From NCBI RefSeq assembly GCF_027947535.2, contig NZ_JAAGKO020000001.1:186001-250000 (forward strand): 64,000 nucleotides of DNA, given 5' to 3'. Below, piece by piece: positions 53,774-62,421 of this stretch. The translations under genes were made by a program, and so were the position numbers. The stretch's first letter is position 1. Every line of letters begins with the position of its first letter. The stretch is from Streptantibioticus silvisoli. GTDB lineage: Bacteria > Actinomycetota > Actinomycetes > Streptomycetales > Streptomycetaceae. Under the pieces are notes generated by a model. The model saw only the letters and a program-made list of their open reading frames with translations. It ran no database searches and was not told the DNA's origin.

Positions 53774-55600
53774 ATGACACCAGCGACGACGCGATTTCTG
53801 CCGACCGCTTTCCTGGAGCTGTACGAACAGGCGCCCGAGCGCCTGCTGTTCACCTTCGTCGACGACGAGGGGCGTGACCAGGAGCGGCTCACGGTGGCCG
53901 GTCTCGCGGCGCGGGCCGACGCGGTGGCCCGCGCCTTACCCGGGTGGGGAGTGCGTCCCGGCGACCGGGCGCTGCTGGTCCATCCGCCGTCCCTGGACTT
54001 CGTGGGCGCGTTCCTCGGCTGCCTGGCGGCGGGGGTGCTGCCGGTTCCGGTCTGTCCGCCCGATCCCCGGCGGGCGCAGGGCGTGGCGGCCTTCGCCCGC
54101 CTGGCCGCCGACTGCGAGGCCGCCGTCGTGCTCACCAACGGTGAGTACGAGCGGGCCAGGAAGCTGGGGACGGTCGCCGCCGTGTTCTCCCGGCAGACCG
54201 TGCGGTGGCCCGACCTGCCGTGGCGGCGGACCGACCGCGGCCTGTCGGACGGCCCGCCGGAACTGGACTGGCGACTGCCCGGGGACCCGGCCGCGCCCGC
54301 GTTCCTGCAGTACACCTCCGGGTCGACCAGTGACCCGCGGGGTGTGGTGATCACGCACGGGAACCTGGCCGCGGAGACCGCGGCGAACGCCACCGACCTC
54401 GGGCTGGGGGCGGGCAGCCGGGGCGTTTCCTGGGTGCCGCACTTCCACGACCTGGGCCTGATCAGCGTCATCTCCTCCACGATCGCCGGCAACGCCGACA
54501 CCTGGCTGATGTCGCCGCTGAGCTTCCTGCGCCGGCCGGCGCTGTGGCTGGAGACGGCCTCACGGGTGGGCGCCACCAGCACCGCGGCGCCGAACTTCGC
54601 CTTCGACCTCGTCGTGCGCAAGACGACACCGCAGCAACGGGCCGCCCTGGACCTGAGCCCGCTGCGCGTGGTGCTGTCCGCCGGGGAACCGGTGCGGCCC
54701 GGCACCGTCGACGGCTTCCTGGCGGCGTTCGCCCCGGCGGGGCTCGCACCGGAGGCGTTCTATCCGGCCTACGGACTCGCCGAGTGCACCGTCAGCGTGA
54801 CCATGGGGGGCCGGACCCGGCTGCGCCTGGCCAAGCAGGCACTGGCCCGCGGCGAGGCCGTCCCCGTGGGCGACGACGCTCCTGACGACGCGGTGGAACT
54901 CGTCGGCTGCGGCACCGTCACCAAGCGGGACGCCCGGGTGCGCATCGTCGATCCCACCACCCGCGTCCCCTGCGCGCCGGGCCGGATCGGGGAGATCTGG
55001 GTCGACTCGGCGACCAAGGCCCTGGGCTACTACGGACGGGACGCCGAGAGCGACGAGGTCTTCCGTGCCCGGGTGGAGGGCGACGACGACCCGCGGAGTT
55101 ACCTGCGCACCGGGGACCTCGGGTTCTTCCACGGTCAGGAGTTGTTCGTCACCGGCCGGCACAAGGACCTGATGATCGTGCACGGGCGGAACCTCTACCC
55201 GCAGGACGTCGAGGAGAGCGCCCAGCAGGCTCACGAGCTGATCCGGCCCGGCTGCGTCGCCGCGTTCGCGCTGCCGGCACGGGACGGCGCGCGCGACGAC
55301 CGGGTCGTCCTGCTCGTCGAGATCAAGCAGGGCAAGCCCGACGACGACCAGCAGCGGGATGTGGTCCGAGCCGTGCGGCAGCGGGTCCAGGACGACCACG
55401 ACGTGGTCGTCCACACCGTCGTCGTCGGCCGCCCCGGCACCGTCCGCAAGACCACCAGCGGCAAGGTCCGCCGCGCCGCCTGCCGCCAGGCCTTCGAATC
55501 CGGTGCGGTCCAGCGGGCCGCGACCACCCTCACCGTCTCCGATCTGCGCGGCGCCGGTGAACCGCTGCCCACGCGGCCCGGTCAGGGAGCGCAGCGGTGA
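53774..55600 (+). CDS. fatty-acyl-AMP ligase (FAAL)
   Basis: The 608-residue protein activates a fatty acid as acyl-adenylate for transfer to an acyl carrier protein. Adenylation motifs are QYTSGSTSDPRGVVITHGNL (near residue 180), YPAYGLAECTVSVTMGG (near 335), YLRTGDLGFFHGQELFVTGR (near 440) and KDLMIVHGRNLYPQDVE. SPLSFLRRPALWLETAS and AAPNFAFDLVVRK are characteristic of FAALs rather than acyl-CoA synthetases. Codon 55 (53936-53938) is TTA, so translation should depend on bldA. The stop overlaps the next gene (GTGA), whose ACP domain is the obvious acceptor. ATG 53774 has only a weak ribosome site. Confidence 0.92.
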   Translation: MTPATTRFLPTAFLELYEQAPERLLFTFVDDEGRDQERLTVAGLAARADAVARALPGWGVRPGDRALLVHPPSLDFVGAFLGCLAAGVLPVPVCPPDPRRAQGVAAFARLAADCEAAVVLTNGEYERARKLGTVAAVFSRQTVRWPDLPWRRTDRGLSDGPPELDWRLPGDPAAPAFLQYTSGSTSDPRGVVITHGNLAAETAANATDLGLGAGSRGVSWVPHFHDLGLISVISSTIAGNADTWLMSPLSFLRRPALWLETASRVGATSTAAPNFAFDLVVRKTTPQQRAALDLSPLRVVLSAGEPVRPGTVDGFLAAFAPAGLAPEAFYPAYGLAECTVSVTMGGRTRLRLAKQALARGEAVPVGDDAPDDAVELVGCGTVTKRDARVRIVDPTTRVPCAPGRIGEIWVDSATKALGYYGRDAESDEVFRARVEGDDDPRSYLRTGDLGFFHGQELFVTGRHKDLMIVHGRNLYPQDVEESAQQAHELIRPGCVAAFALPARDGARDDRVVLLVEIKQGKPDDDQQRDVVRAVRQRVQDDHDVVVHTVVVGRPGTVRKTTSGKVRRAACRQAFESGAVQRAATTLTVSDLRGAGEPLPTRPGQGAQR

Positions 55601-58023
55601 ACCGGGGAGCCGACCACGCCCGTACCGTGCTCGTCGTCGGGGCCGGGGCCACCGGACTCACCCTCGCGCGAGCACTGCACCGGGCCGGGCACCGCCCCAT
55701 CGTGGTGGACGCCGCCGCGACCCTGGGCGGAAAGTCCGCGTCGGTCCACCTCGACGGCCGGGCCTACGACCTCGGGGGGCACTTCTGCACCTCCCGCTAC
55801 TCCGCCGTTGAACGCCTCGCCGCCGAACTCGGCGTCGCCACCGAGGACACGACGCCCTACGCCGTGCACGAGCCCGGCGCCGGCGCGTCCGTACCGCTCG
55901 GCCGGTTGCAGCAACTCGGCGAGGCCTCGGAGCGCTACGCGGCACTGCGGGCCGAGCGCTTCCCCTCGATCGCGCAACCGGGGCTCGCGCACTCCGCCCG
56001 GGCACTGGCCCGGCCGATCACCGCATGGCTGGCCGAGCACCGCCTCGAACCCCTCTGGGAGGCACTGGGCGCCGTCTACTCCGGGTCGGGCTACGGCGAC
56101 CCGGCGCGGACACCCGCCCTGTACTTCGCCAAGTTCGTCGAACTGTCCAACCTGGCCGCGGCCGGGACCGCGCCGAGCGATCGCTCGTTCACCATCGCGG
56201 GCGGCTTCGGCCGGCTGTGGCACCGGCTCGCCGACGAACTCCCCGACGTCAGGCTCGGAGTGCGGATCGAACGGATCGAGCGGAACCCCGACGGGGTCCG
56301 GGTGAAGACCGCCGACGGTCTGCTGAGCGCCGACGACCTGGTCCTCACGGTCCCGCTGGCCCCCCTGCTCCCGGTGCTCGACTCCACCGCCGAGGAACGC
56401 GAACTGGCCGCCAGGATCCGCCACATTGACTACCGCACCGTGGTGTTCACCGCCGCCGGCCTGCCGCGCTCCCGCCTGTGCCTGCTCCGCCCGCACAGCG
56501 CCCGGCCGGTTCCCGGGCGCCTGGCCGCGTTCCACCACCGCTACGACGGCAGTGACGTCTACAGCGGTTACGTCTACGACGGCCCGGAGGACGACGAGGG
56601 GCGCGTGGTCGAACGGCTCGAGGAGGACGTGACCCGGCTGGGCGGCCGGCTCACATCCGTGCTGTCGCACCACCGGTGGGCCTACATGCCGCACTTTTCC
56701 GGCGACGACCTCGCCGCCGGGATCATGGACCGGCTCGAACAGCTTCAGGGCCGACGCCGTACCTACCACGCGGGCAGCCTCGCCGCCTTCGAGCTCGTCG
56801 AGTGCAACGTGCGCTACGCCCAGCAGCTCGCCGAACGCTTCTTCGCCGCCCCCGAAACCCGCCACGCCGCACCCTCCGCACCGCACGGGCCCGTCGCCGC
56901 GCCGCGGACGCCACGGCTCGACCGGGACGGCCTCGCCGACTGGCTGTCGACCACCATCGCCACCGAACTCGACATCCCGGCCGAGGAGATGGACCCCACC
57001 GCCCCACTCGACGACTACCCCCTGGACTCCATCACCGTCGCCTCCCTCCAGGCCGCGCTGTCCGCCCGGATCGGCAGGGACATCCCCCTCGCCGAACTGC
57101 TGGACCGGCCGACCATCGCGGAGATGGCCGAACACTTCGCGCAGCGCCCCGACCCGCGTGAGCTCAACTCCCGCAAGCCGGCCGGTACTTCGCCGCTGCT
57201 GCTGAACCTGACACCCCTGCGGCCGTTCTTCTGCGCGGGCGGCGCCGTCGGCACCACGCAGTACCTGCGCCCCCTGGCCCGTGAACTCGGCCAGGGCCGG
57301 CCCTTCTACGCCCTCCAGGCCCCCGGTTACGACGGCACGGAGGAGCCGCTCGCCCGCGTCGAGGAGCGGGCCGAGCGGTACGCCGAGGCGATCCGCCAGG
57401 TCCAGCCGCACGGCCCCTACACGCTCGGCGGTCACTCCTTCGGAGGCTGCGTCGCGTACGAGACCGCGCTGCGCCTGCGCGGCGAGGGCGAGGAGGTGGC
57501 CGGTGTCGTGCTGATCGACACGTATCTGGCGGTGCCCGGGCAGGCGCCGCCCCCGGAGGACGAGACGGCCGCGATCGAGGAGCTGATGACCATGCACCGG
57601 CTCACCGACCCCGGCAGCCGTTCCCCGGCCCGCGATCCGCTCGGCGGCCCGGACGCGGACACCTCACCCGAGCAACTGCGCGAGCAACTGGCCCGTTTCC
57701 TCGGGGCGTCCGGGACGCTGCCCTTCGAGGAGTTCGTCGTCACCATGCTCAGCGTGTACCAGGCCAGCCTGGAGGCGACGGTGCACTACCGGCCGGCGCC
57801 CTCGGATCTTCCGGTGACCCTGATCAAGGCCATGGACGGCTTCCCTCCTGTGCTCCGGGGCGACCGGCAGGTCCACCTGTGTCTGGACGACCCGAACAAC
57901 GGCTGGGACCCCGAGGCGATGTCCGCGCTGCGCACCCTCCCGACACCCGGCAACCACTTCACGGTCTTCCGGCAGCCCCAACTCCGCGAGCTGGCCGAAA
58001 CACTGCGCCACTGCCTGCGGTGA
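55597..58023 (+). CDS. FAD oxidase-ACP-thioesterase fusion
   Basis: The 808-residue protein has three modules. Residues about 8-420 are a FAD-dependent amine-oxidase/protoporphyrinogen-oxidase-like domain (VLVVGAGATGLTLARALHRA, AYDLGGHFCTSRYS). Residues about 445-525 are an acyl carrier domain with phosphopantetheine Ser478 in DDYPLDSITVAS. Residues about 540-808 are a type I thioesterase with Ser614 in GGHSFGG and His787 in GNHFTVF. The simplest model is that the FAAL loads a fatty acyl chain on Ser478, the flavin domain oxidises or desaturates it in cis, and the thioesterase releases it. No ketosynthase or condensation domain is present. GTG 55597 is translationally coupled to the ligase gene. 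Confidence 0.9.
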   Translation: MNRGADHARTVLVVGAGATGLTLARALHRAGHRPIVVDAAATLGGKSASVHLDGRAYDLGGHFCTSRYSAVERLAAELGVATEDTTPYAVHEPGAGASVPLGRLQQLGEASERYAALRAERFPSIAQPGLAHSARALARPITAWLAEHRLEPLWEALGAVYSGSGYGDPARTPALYFAKFVELSNLAAAGTAPSDRSFTIAGGFGRLWHRLADELPDVRLGVRIERIERNPDGVRVKTADGLLSADDLVLTVPLAPLLPVLDSTAEERELAARIRHIDYRTVVFTAAGLPRSRLCLLRPHSARPVPGRLAAFHHRYDGSDVYSGYVYDGPEDDEGRVVERLEEDVTRLGGRLTSVLSHHRWAYMPHFSGDDLAAGIMDRLEQLQGRRRTYHAGSLAAFELVECNVRYAQQLAERFFAAPETRHAAPSAPHGPVAAPRTPRLDRDGLADWLSTTIATELDIPAEEMDPTAPLDDYPLDSITVASLQAALSARIGRDIPLAELLDRPTIAEMAEHFAQRPDPRELNSRKPAGTSPLLLNLTPLRPFFCAGGAVGTTQYLRPLARELGQGRPFYALQAPGYDGTEEPLARVEERAERYAEAIRQVQPHGPYTLGGHSFGGCVAYETALRLRGEGEEVAGVVLIDTYLAVPGQAPPPEDETAAIEELMTMHRLTDPGSRSPARDPLGGPDADTSPEQLREQLARFLGASGTLPFEEFVVTMLSVYQASLEATVHYRPAPSDLPVTLIKAMDGFPPVLRGDRQVHLCLDDPNNGWDPEAMSALRTLPTPGNHFTVFRQPQLRELAETLRHCLR

Positions 58024-58071
58024 ACGGCACGGGGGCTCGCCCGGCGGAGGTGGCGGTCCGCACCGGGCGGT

Positions 58072-58120
58072 CGCCGAGGTCGACCGGCCCGTGGATCGTG
58101 CGGGCCGGTCGACCTCGGCG
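58072..58120. terminator. bidirectional terminator, 20-bp perfect stem
   Basis: CGCCGAGGTCGACCGGCCCG (58072-58091) pairs perfectly over 20 bp with 58101-58120 around a 9-base loop. It lies between the convergent biosynthetic operon and the alginate lyase gene and serves both. Confidence 0.93.
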
Positions 58121-58149
58121 GTGTTCCCCTCGGACCTGGCCGAACGGGG

Positions 58150-58926
58150 TCAGCTGTGCGTGACGTGCAGTTGGTAGATGACGATGCGCGCGCCCTTGGT
58201 GGTGCTGCTGGAGGAGGACTGGTTGTAGTCGCCGGCCTTGAAGTACTGGTGGTACTGGTCGAACGAGGAGGGGATCGAGTAGCTCGTCGTGCTGCCGTTG
58301 ACGGTGATCTCCAAAGTGTTGCCGTTGCTGACGGCGAGGGTGTAGCCGAAGGTGCTGCCGATCGGCACGTTGCCCAGGGTGTGCGTGGTCTGGCCGCCGG
58401 ACGGGGAGTTCTCGATGCCGGCCACGACATCGCCGTTGGAGTGGTAGTACAGCTCGACGAGCGGCTTGGTGGAGCTGCCGCCCGAGCCGAGGTGGATCTG
58501 GCCGACGCAGGTGCTGGAGGTGATCGAGATCGCCCGGACCCGTGCGGTCAGGGTGTGGTTGCCGCTCAGCGCCCAGTCGGCGGCGCTGCCGTCCGAGTTC
58601 ATCTCGCGCAGTTCCGAGCGGGCGTAGTTGGAGTTGGGCGTGGTGACGCCGCTCTCCGGGTCCCAGAACGTCATCCCGCCGTCCGAGCCGGTGTAGAAGT
58701 ACGAGTCCTGGTATCCGTCGGCGCCTTCCAGCTGCGAGGGCAGGATGGTGGTCGGCGACCCGGGGGAGCCGACCGGCTCCTGCAGCTCCCACGTGGAGAG
58801 GTCGAAGTTGCCGCCGGGCGCGACCGTACTGTCCAGCGCGGCGGCGGGCGTGGCGCCCAGCACTCCGACCACACCGGACAGACAGGCGGCTGCGACGACC
58901 AAGCGGATGCGGGAGAGCTTGGACAT
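58150..58926 (-). CDS. secreted alginate lyase, PL7
   Basis: The 258-residue secreted protein has a signal peptide (about 1-30) and one PL7 beta-jelly-roll domain. All three family motifs are visible: YARSELREM (the R-S-E-L-R box), VGQIHLG (QIH, usually linked with guluronate-containing alginate) and QYFKAGDYNQ. It depolymerises alginate by beta-elimination outside the cell. No carbohydrate-binding module is fused. No alginate oligomer lyase or transporter is adjacent. A 25-bp inverted repeat centred 36 bp upstream (58950-58974) suggests substrate-responsive repression. The gene is monocistronic. Confidence 0.95.
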   Translation of the reverse strand: MSKLSRIRLVVAAACLSGVVGVLGATPAAALDSTVAPGGNFDLSTWELQEPVGSPGSPTTILPSQLEGADGYQDSYFYTGSDGGMTFWDPESGVTTPNSNYARSELREMNSDGSAADWALSGNHTLTARVRAISITSSTCVGQIHLGSGGSSTKPLVELYYHSNGDVVAGIENSPSGGQTTHTLGNVPIGSTFGYTLAVSNGNTLEITVNGSTTSYSIPSSFDQYHQYFKAGDYNQSSSSSTTKGARIVIYQLHVTHS

Positions 58927-58949
58927 GGGGGTTCCCTCCGGTCCCTGGG

Positions 58950-58974
58950 GGACTGGACCTGATAGGTCTAGTCC
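58950..58974. promoter_or_regulatory. operator-like inverted repeat upstream of the alginate lyase
   Basis: GGACTGGACCT and AGGTCTAGTCC are 11-bp arms with one mismatch around GAT. The inner GACCT-GAT-AGGTC is perfect. The site begins 24 bp upstream of the lyase start codon and would overlap its transcription start. It shares the GGTCTAG half with Streptomyces DasR boxes but is not a DasR consensus. Confidence 0.65.
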
Positions 58975-59374
58975 TTTCGTTTTCTGAGATAAACACCGGC
59001 CCCGATCCGTGTCAACGAGTCCGGCAAGCGCCGCCTCGCGAGCCGCTGATGGTTTCTCAGCGTGATCGGTTCCGTATTCCGTTGAGCGTGGGAACGGCTC
59101 CGGCGGTGTCGCCGAAGCGGTTCGGGCCGAGGCGGCGTACTGCGCTGTGCGTCGGCGCCGCCTGGGTTCTGCGGTGCGTTCTCCGAGTGCTGCGGGCGGC
59201 TCTGATCAGGCGGTTCGTGGTGCGTGTGCCGGCCTGCGGGGCTTGCTCGGACCGGCTTTTCGGGTGCCGGACCGGGGCGGCGGAGCCGATCGGTTGACGT
59301 GCTGTCAACGACGACCAGTGGTGCCCGGGTTCAGCCGACACCCGGGGATCGGGCGGCGCCAGACCACGCGTCGT

Positions 59375-59394
59375 AATGTGACGCAGCTCACATT
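59375..59394. promoter_or_regulatory. CRP-type binding site
   Basis: AATGTGACGCAGCTCACATT has perfect 7-bp arms around 6 bp and matches the core CRP/FNR-superfamily consensus TGTGA-N6-TCACA exactly. It lies 101 bp upstream of the GH79 start. A second perfect dyad, GTTCACACCTGTGAAC (59408-59423), follows. The rest of 58975-59494 shows no gene. Confidence 0.7.
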
Positions 59395-59494
59395 GGTCAT
59401 TGCATTCGTTCACACCTGTGAACAGTGGTCACTTCCATGAAATTTTGCCGTCTTCTCTCTTGCCAATGAGCACGACTCGCCCGAGGTTGGATGC

Positions 59495-60967
59495 GTGAAA
59501 CCCTCCCTGAGTACACGACACTTCGGACGCACCCGCATCGCCACCTTCGCGGTGGCCGCCGCCGTCGCCGGGGCCACGCTGATCGGCTCCGGCCCGGTCC
59601 ACGCCGCCACCGTGGCGCCCGCCGACAGCGCGTCGGCCGGCAGCCTGTCGATCACCGTGCACCCGGACGAACTCGGCAAGCAGCTCAACGCCGGGTTCGT
59701 CGGGTTCTCCTTCGGGGCGGGCACGGTCGCGACGGACAGCTACGCCAGCACGGACCTCGGCGGCTACCTGAAGACCCTGGGCGACACCGGCGTGGTCCGC
59801 GTCGGCGGCAACTCCGGCGACACCACGTTCTGGACCTCCACCGGAGAGACCGCGCCGTCCTGGGCGACCGGGGGCACGATCACCCCGGACAAGCTGCAAC
59901 ACCTCGCCACCATCGTGCAGGACGCCGGCTGGAAGGTGATCCTCGCCGTCAACCTGGAGCACCCGGACGCGGCCAGGGCCGCGGACGAGGCGAAGTACGC
60001 GCGGCAGATCTTCGGCGACTCGCTTCAGGCGATCGAGATCGGCAACGAGCCGAACTTCTACTACAGCGACGTCTCCGCGTACTACTCCGACTTCGAGTCC
60101 TACGTCGCCGCGATCGAGAAGGCGGTGCCCGGCGTGGGCATCACCGGTCCCGACGCCGAGACCAACCACAGCTCGTGGCTCGGCGGGTTCGCCGCGCTCG
60201 ACGCCGGCAACCCGGACGTCACCGAGATCTCCGACCACACCTATCCGGCGAGCGCCTGCGGCACCTCGACCGCCACCATCCCGCAACTGCTGGGCACCGG
60301 CTCGACGCAGTACGAGACGGCCAACGCGCAGGCGGCGCTCACCGCGGCCGCGCAACTGGGCGTCCCGGCGGCGATGACCGAGACCAACTCGGTGGTCTGC
60401 GCCGGCACCCCCGGGGTGAGCGACGCGTTCGCCTCGGCGCTGTGGGCGCTGGACTACAGCCTGCTGATCGCACAACAGGGCATCGTCAACGCCGACTTCA
60501 TGGACGGCACCAACGCCGCCGGCTGCGACCCGTACTCACCGCTGTGCCCCGGCACCGGCGACCTGACCGCCAAACCGCTCTACTACGGCATGCTCGCGAC
60601 CGAACTCGTCGGCACCGGCCGCTTCGCCACGCTGGACAACCCCGACCCGGCGGACGTGCGCGCCTACGCGGTGAGCGACGGCCAGCACCTGACGGTCGTG
60701 CTCGACAACGTCCAGGACCCGGCGAGCAACGGCGCGAGCACCGTCACGCTCAACCTCGGCGGCGACTTCGCCGCCGGCCAGCTCACCGCGCTGACGACCT
60801 CGTCCTCGGCGGGCCTGGCCGCGACGTCGGGCATCACGCTCGGCGGCCAGCAGGTCGGCCCGCACGGCGCCTTCCCGACGCCGCAGTCCACTCCGGTCTC
60901 CGTCGACGGTCGGACCGCGAAGGTCACGGTGCCCGCGGGCAGCGCCGCGATCATCCGGTTCAGCTGA
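59495..60967 (+). CDS. secreted GH79-type beta-glucuronidase/heparanase-like enzyme
   Basis: The 490-residue secreted protein has a signal peptide (about 1-37) and a TIM-barrel GH79-type catalytic domain. The acid/base is Glu185 in AIEIGNEPNFYY and the nucleophile Glu296 in MTETNSVVCAG. A C-terminal beta-domain (about 390-490, ending in AGSAAIIRFS) matches the GH79 C-terminal domain. Substrate is probably a glucuronide-containing polysaccharide or glycoside. GTG 59495 has GAGGTTGG upstream. The CRP-type site and second dyad at 59375-59423 suggest catabolite-type or developmental control. It is monocistronic with its own terminator. Confidence 0.88.
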   Translation: MKPSLSTRHFGRTRIATFAVAAAVAGATLIGSGPVHAATVAPADSASAGSLSITVHPDELGKQLNAGFVGFSFGAGTVATDSYASTDLGGYLKTLGDTGVVRVGGNSGDTTFWTSTGETAPSWATGGTITPDKLQHLATIVQDAGWKVILAVNLEHPDAARAADEAKYARQIFGDSLQAIEIGNEPNFYYSDVSAYYSDFESYVAAIEKAVPGVGITGPDAETNHSSWLGGFAALDAGNPDVTEISDHTYPASACGTSTATIPQLLGTGSTQYETANAQAALTAAAQLGVPAAMTETNSVVCAGTPGVSDAFASALWALDYSLLIAQQGIVNADFMDGTNAAGCDPYSPLCPGTGDLTAKPLYYGMLATELVGTGRFATLDNPDPADVRAYAVSDGQHLTVVLDNVQDPASNGASTVTLNLGGDFAAGQLTALTTSSSAGLAATSGITLGGQQVGPHGAFPTPQSTPVSVDGRTAKVTVPAGSAAIIRFS

Positions 60968-60983
60968 GAACCTGAGCCGGGCA

Positions 60984-61020
60984 GCCGGCCGGACGGCCCC
61001 GCAGGGCCTGTCCGGCCGGC
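60984..61020. terminator. bidirectional terminator
   Basis: GCCGGCCGGAC (60984-60994) and GTCCGGCCGGC (61010-61020) form a perfect 11-bp stem between the convergent GH79 and glycosyltransferase genes. Confidence 0.8.
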
Positions 61021-61057
61021 ACCCGGTGGGAGGACCCCGCCGGGGCGGGGCGCCGGG

Positions 61058-62254
61058 TCACGGCAGCCGGGCCTCCAGGGCCTCCGCGGCCCGGGCAGCG
61101 CCGCCGGCCCGTTCCAGCACGCCGGCCATGTGCCGCACCCGCTCGCGCAGCCCCTCGTCCGCGGCCGTCCGGCGTACGGCGGACAGCAGCGTCTCCTCGG
61201 TGATGTCCGCCGCGTTCAGCAGCGTGCCGAGCCCCAGCTCCACCGCCCGGTCCGACAGCACCCGGGTCTCCGGCACCTGCGGGACCAGCACCGGCGGCGT
61301 CCCCGCGTACAGCGACTCCATCAGGCTGCCCAGCCCGGCGGCGGTGACGAAGACGTCCGCCTCGCGCACCGCGGCCAGCTGCGGGATCCACCGCAGGACC
61401 TCGACGTTCGGCGGCAACGGGCCCAGCGAGTCCGGGTCCAGGCCGTTGCCCACGGTGATCACCGCGTGCCAGGGCTGGCCCTCGAACGCGCGGACGCACA
61501 GCGGGAAGAAGTCCGGCTGGTGGTTGTAGAGGGTGCCCATCGAGATGATCACCAGCGGCAGCCCGTCCCCGGGCGCCTGCCAGGTCTGCGCGGTGTACTC
61601 GGGGGAGAGGCAGGGGCCGACGAACGTCGTCTCGTCCCCGAAGGTCTCCCCGAACGGCTGGAACTCGCGGGGCGCGTAGACCACGCTCTTGTCCGCACCC
61701 CAGTCCACCAGGTACCCCGGTGAGGCGTTGATGCCCAGGTCGGCCGCGAACTTCTCGGCCCGGCTGAGCAGTTCGACGACGGCCGGGTGTTCGTCGGGCA
61801 CCCCGGACCGCAGCTGGACCGCGCGCACCTGCGAGTAGTTGGCGTTGGACGCCATCGAGGGCGTGGACTGCACCGCGGGGCGGTCCCACAGCTGTTCCAG
61901 CGCCCGGCCGGTGGGGGCGACGATCATGTCGTACAGCACCAGGTCCGGCAGGTCGCCGGCGAAGAGCTCCTGGGCCAGCGCCACCAGTTGGGTGCTCTCC
62001 TGGAGGAACAGCACGGCCGACCAGGCGAGCAGGTCGGAGGTGAGCGTCTTGTACTGGCCGGGGCCCAGGGCCTCGGTCAGCAGGCTCTCGTAACGGATCG
62101 CGGTGGCGCCGGTGGCCTTCACCGCGGGCTCGAAGCTCTCCGGGGTCAGGAAGCTGACGCGGTGTCCTCGCCGGACGAGCTCCTCGGTGACCGCCAGCGC
62201 GGGGCGCATGTGCCCCTGCGCCGGAATGGTGAGGACGAGAATGTGGCCGGGCAT
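61058..62254 (-). CDS. GT1-family (macrolide-type) glycosyltransferase
   Basis: The 398-residue GT-B enzyme is of the UGT/OleD type. The N-terminal acceptor half begins HILVLTIPAQGHMRPALAVT. The C-terminal donor half has VIISMGTLYNHQPDF (near residue 240), then PNVEVLRWIPQLAAVREADV and the nucleotide-sugar signature TAAGLGSLMESLYAGTPPVL followed by VPQVPETRVLSDR. It glycosylates a small hydrophobic acceptor. It is last in a leftward set (amidohydrolase, repeat ORF, methyltransferase), 167 bp after the methyltransferase gene, so it may have its own promoter. ATG 62254 is correctly placed before the first strand. Confidence 0.92.
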   Translation of the reverse strand: MPGHILVLTIPAQGHMRPALAVTEELVRRGHRVSFLTPESFEPAVKATGATAIRYESLLTEALGPGQYKTLTSDLLAWSAVLFLQESTQLVALAQELFAGDLPDLVLYDMIVAPTGRALEQLWDRPAVQSTPSMASNANYSQVRAVQLRSGVPDEHPAVVELLSRAEKFAADLGINASPGYLVDWGADKSVVYAPREFQPFGETFGDETTFVGPCLSPEYTAQTWQAPGDGLPLVIISMGTLYNHQPDFFPLCVRAFEGQPWHAVITVGNGLDPDSLGPLPPNVEVLRWIPQLAAVREADVFVTAAGLGSLMESLYAGTPPVLVPQVPETRVLSDRAVELGLGTLLNAADITEETLLSAVRRTAADEGLRERVRHMAGVLERAGGAARAAEALEARLP

Positions 62255-62421
62255 GCGTGTCCTTAGCGGGTGAGGCGGTCCCGGAGGACCGCGGATGCTG
62301 ATGTGCGGTCGGTCATCGGCCGTCGCCGGCCGGCGCGTCACGCGTCCGGCGGGGTGCGGGGAACGGTGGGGAGCGGGGCCCGGCGAGCTTCGAGGAGCGG
62401 CCGCCGGGCGGCCGCCCGCGG

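Noticed and set aside
51836-55600. A 1254-residue rightward frame running through the serine hydrolase region into the FAAL
   Set aside because: The first 640 codons are antisense to the secreted serine hydrolase and non-coding DNA; only the part from ATG 53774 matches the FAAL family.
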